Shown in pieces: positions 7,969-10,101 of a stretch of DNA of 10,101 bases. Position 1 is the stretch's first letter, and the number at the start of each line of letters is the position of its first letter. Source of the stretch: Larix sibirica (taxonomy: Eukaryota; Streptophyta; Pinopsida; Pinales; Pinaceae). Both the position numbers and the translations under genes were made by a program. The stretch spans positions 1-10,101 of the forward strand of contig NWUY0300089737.1 of assembly GCA_004151065.3 (NCBI GenBank). The letters are read 5' to 3'. Under the pieces are notes generated by a model, which was not told the origin of the DNA, did no database searches, and saw only the letters and a list, made by a program, of their open reading frames with translations.

Positions 7969-8769
7969 TACCCGAATTCCTTCTCCAGAAAGCCAAATTT
8001 CAAAAGAACCTGGTTAGCCTTCCCAAAATTCATATGCTGGAAAATTTGGATTGCTAGAAATAATGAAATCTTTGAAGATATAAGAGCAATCCTTGGGAAA
8101 ATCATTTCTTCTACAAAATCCTTGTGGATTGATTCCCTATCCTCCAGAAGCATGAAAAATCTCCACAAAGAGCCATTAAGTGTTGAGGAAAAAATTTGGG
8201 TGGCTGACCTATTAACCTCTCCCCTTCCCTCCTCTCACCACCCTCTCAAGATTAATAAACCTCAGAGTTGGAACATCAGAATGGATCCTAAAGACCTTCA
8301 AATTTGGATTCGAACACTTGGCAGCCACATCCTGTTCTTCGACGGTGCCTCCAAAGGAAATCCCGGGTTGGCAGGTGCGGGGGGAGTCCTTATAGACTCT
8401 GATGGAAGTAAATTGAGTGGCTATGCTTGGGGAATTGGAAAAAGAACTAATAATGAAGCAGAATGGTTAGCTTTGATAAAAGGGATGTACATTGCAAGAA
8501 GCAACGATACCAAGGACCTCGTGAGCTTTGGAGACTCAATGATGGTGATTAGAGAAGCCAGAGTTTTAGTTAATCTTCGCTGGAAACCTGTCTCTACGAT
8601 GCACCAGCATTTAATCCTTCTGGCTAAAGATTTTCACTCCCTCTCATTCGTCCACATCCTAAGAAAAAACAACCATTCCGTTGACTCTATGGCTAATGTT
8701 GGCACATTTTTGAATTGTGAGCATGTTCTTATCAATGGTAGACTTAAGGTGGATTCTTGGGTGCCTTAA
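7969..8769 (+). pseudogene. LINE C-terminal RNase H domain
   Basis: RNase H degrades the RNA of RNA-DNA hybrids during element copying. The frame is open from 7969 to 8766, the longest open stretch in the window; the first strong Met is at 8122. A linker including FPKFICWKIWIARNNEIFED comes first. The RNase H fold follows: LFFDGASKGNPGLAGAGG, TNNEAEWLALIKGMYIA, LVSFGDSMMVIREA and FVHILRKNNHSVDSMAN. The catalytic residues Asp (8341), Glu (8455), Asp (8533) and Asp (8683) are all present. The stop at 8767 follows DSWVP and is a plausible natural end, though the same frame also continues coding-like further on. The fragment has no start or promoter of its own, so expression is doubtful. The domain identity is very secure. 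Confidence 0.88.
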
Positions 8770-9288
8770 CTTGTTCTCCCCTAACACCTTGATCCTCACC
8801 CCCTCCCACCTCATGACCCTCTGATCGACCTCATTAATTCTCCATATCCCTCCTAGGTCCTCCCACTCCTTTCAAACGTCCCCTCCCCTGAATCGACGGT
8901 TATCCCTAGCAGAGAGCACCCGGCTTGCATGCGGGAGTTTAATGTGGATGACCTCCAAGGTGGTGGATGGCTATATCATGCAGGGTGGCGAATATTCTAG
9001 CTCCATGCGAACCCTTCTGCATTTGTGTTCCCTGTTTCTTTGTGTCTTTCCCTTCAGCATAGTCTCTGGTAGTCTGTTGTCCTCTCCAGCTATGGAGGAC
9101 CGCAACCAGTGCGCCCCTACTCAGCACTGCTGAAAATGCAAGAAAAATTCCTAGGGGTAGCCCGGGGGGGCTTGCAATGGCAGTTCGAAGCACTATCTCT
9201 CTGACCTCTTCCATGGAACCGGTGGCAATGACCCCCCTAGGGGTGGAGTGACTAAAATGGCTTGCTTGAACCATCCTAAGATGGATGA
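8770..9288 (+). other. C-rich stretch after RNase H, possible LINE 3' region
   Basis: The DNA becomes visibly more C- and G-rich than the left part of the window. In the LINE frame it has stops at 8782, 8854, 8998, 9070, 9202, 9229, 9238, 9253, 9277 and 9286, a density near chance. Even so, 8911-8997 reads REHPACMREFNVDDLQGGGW then LYHAGWRIF, which looks like protein. Several stops would become Gln, Arg or Trp by reversing one C-to-T or G-to-A change. It may be decayed coding sequence or simply 3' untranslated LINE sequence. Open stretches in other frames here (for example minus 8939-9274) have no family resemblance. Confidence 0.45.
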
Positions 9289-9900
9289 GTATGGCAATGG
9301 AACAAGATGGGTGCCCCTAGAAGCTGGTCATGGACAGGGCAACAGGAGCCTGGAGTAGTTCCCTGGCTGTGGTTTTGCCTCCGGAAAACCCCGGACTCTG
9401 GCCTACACTCGACCCCTTATGAATTCAGTCATGGTGTAACTCCGCAGCTGTTTCGTGGCAGTCCTGGTGAATTAGGTAGTAAGAATTGGAAGCATGTTAA
9501 TGGCGACATTGGGGGTCTGGTCAGTCTGGAATCTCCTCAAAGGTAGGGAAGTCCTTCCCGTGAACTACATTCTCATTTTCAGGATCTGGATGCACAAGTG
9601 CGCTGGCTCAGGGAAGATCTCCTGGACATGAAGAAAGCTATCTCTCACTTTGCCACCTTTGTTCAAATATCCAACTCAGAAGTTCGCTCAAGCATGGGTA
9701 AGACGAAAGATTGTTTTGATAAATTGATGAGCAAATACAATACATTCTACAGATGTCTTCGAATTGTAGAAGAAAAAGTGGATTGTGTTAGGACCAACAG
9801 TGGAAATAGTCCCTCGGTCATCCTGAATATAGACAATGGAAATGCAGGCACAGCGACTGGCAGCAAGGACAAAATTTCCCGAAACCACCATGAAAACTAG
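9289..9900 (+). pseudogene. Coding-like frame with coiled coil, unrecognised
   Basis: I do not recognise this protein. One frame, the same as the upstream LINE frame, is open from 9289 to 9897 except for TAG at 9544-9546, far fewer stops than chance. The first part is rich in Trp, Gly and Pro (SWSWTGQQEPGVVPWLW, then TPYEFSHGVTPQLFRGSP). After the stop come HFQDLDAQVRWLREDLL and DMKKAISHFATF. Hydrophobic residues L, V, L, L, M and I are spaced 4-3-4-3-4, a regular heptad coiled coil. A charged region (SMGKTKDCFDKLMSKYN, then CLRIVEEKVDC) and a Gly/Asn/Ser-rich tail end at TAG 9898-9900. It could be a C-terminal extension or extra ORF of the LINE, the ORF1 of another retroelement, or a fragment of a host gene. 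It lacks a convincing start. Confidence 0.5.
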
Positions 9901-10101
9901 TTCTCTGGGTCTGAGCTGTTCTTTTTTTGGTCTGGCGTTTTCAATACTAGTTATATGTTCTATTTATGTTGCATCGTGTTAGGGCAGTTCGTCAATATCT
10001 ATAGTTGTAATAGTTCTTCAAATTTTTCCAATTGTAATAGGCATAAGGCCGATTGTGAACTACAGAGGCTGGCAATTGATGAGACTGTCTCGACAGCTCT
10101 G
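9901..10101 (+). other. T-rich flank, 3'-UTR-like
   Basis: After the stop at 9898 the sequence is T-rich and carries ttgtaatag twice (10005-10013 and 10032-10040), TGTA-containing wording often seen upstream of plant polyadenylation sites. No AATAAA and no poly(A) run occur before the window ends. The last 50 bases are more GC-balanced. Confidence 0.35.

Larger units (their letters stand above)
6444..8769 (+). mobile_element. 5'-truncated L1-like LINE retrotransposon
   Basis: The segment holds the C-terminal two thirds of a plant non-LTR retrotransposon ORF2: reverse transcriptase palm, connection region, zf-RVT zinc finger and RNase H. The endonuclease, ORF1 and the first reverse transcriptase motifs are missing, as happens when target-primed reverse transcription stops early. 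The left junction at about 6444 falls inside an LRR unit, just before NIMSPFLYLLVV. LINEs grow from the 3' end, so a poly(A) or simple-repeat tail and a copy of the target near 6425-6443 should close the right side. Neither was found before 10101, so the true right end is unknown and may lie beyond 8769. The element lies in the same orientation as the LRR gene. Confidence 0.82.

Noticed and set aside
7875-8168. 97-codon minus-strand open stretch
   Set aside because: It is a shadow of the zf-RVT to RNase H linker on the plus strand, which reads as LINE protein.
8939-9274. 111-codon minus-strand open stretch in the C-rich region
   Set aside because: It is explained by high GC content reducing stops on that strand. 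No domain is recognised and no start context supports it.
9388-9447. TPDSGLHSTPYEFSHGVTP, reminiscent of the TPHSSTGFSPFELVYG block of Ty3-type integrases
   Set aside because: The match is short and partial, and no DDE integrase residues or other pol domains are in frame nearby.
9543-9582. GT-AG segment (aaag/gtaggg ... ttttcag/gatctgg) that would remove the stop at 9544
   Set aside because: It is only 40 bases, below the usual minimum for plant introns, and not a multiple of three, so removing it breaks the frame that otherwise reads well on both sides.
1-10101. CRISPR arrays, tRNA or rRNA genes, bacterial operons, defence or toxin systems
   Set aside because: No regularly spaced repeats with spacers, no tRNA cloverleaf wording and no intact gene cluster were seen. 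The content is plant nuclear repeat DNA.

Overview
The window looks like nuclear DNA from a seed plant, most likely a gymnosperm (conifer-like). It is mostly non-coding and AT-rich. The recognisable genes are relics: a leucine-rich-repeat (LRR) fragment of an NB-LRR type disease-resistance gene, whose wording resembles conifer TIR-NB-LRR genes, and an L1-like LINE with a plant-type RNase H domain. The organism call is an inference from these two relics. No bacterial operon, RNA gene, CRISPR array or clearly intact gene is visible.

Left part (1-5690): about 5.7 kb with no convincing gene. It holds small repeats and hairpins, a two-unit telomere-like motif at 1376-1389, a 17-bp direct repeat about 1.1 kb apart (2310 and 3403), and a cluster of diverged repeats around a 55-bp unit (5327-5605). 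On the minus strand, 4190-4777 reads as a badly decayed, lysine/glutamate/glycine-rich relic with a degenerate zinc-knuckle-like pattern. It may be an old retroelement ORF1 or gag, but this is weak.

Middle (5692-6443): an LRR pseudogene on the plus strand. Exon 1 (5692-5958) is open. A 96-bp GT-AG intron in phase 0 follows (5959-6054). Exon 2 (6055-6443) ends in three 72-bp, 24-residue LRR units and carries six in-frame stops. No TIR or NB-ARC domain is visible upstream.

Right part (6444-10101): a 5'-truncated LINE has interrupted the third LRR unit at about 6444. One reading frame runs from the reverse transcriptase palm (FADD at 6580-6591) through the connection region, a CCHC zf-RVT zinc finger (7813-7866) and an RNase H domain with all four acidic residues (8341-8685), to a stop at 8767-8769. 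It holds eight premature stops and no detected frameshift in about 2.3 kb, so it decayed mainly by base substitution. The same frame then crosses a stop-rich, C-rich stretch (8770-9288) and becomes open again at 9289-9900, with one internal stop and a clear heptad coiled coil. That may be an unusual C-terminal extension or third ORF of the LINE, or a separate sequence. No poly(A) tail or target-site duplication closes the element inside the window.

The parts do not form a pathway. The layout records a resistance-gene fragment that decayed and was invaded by a LINE, beside old repeat-derived DNA. The most useful leads are the in-frame coding-like sequence downstream of the RNase H domain and the precise LRR-LINE junction.
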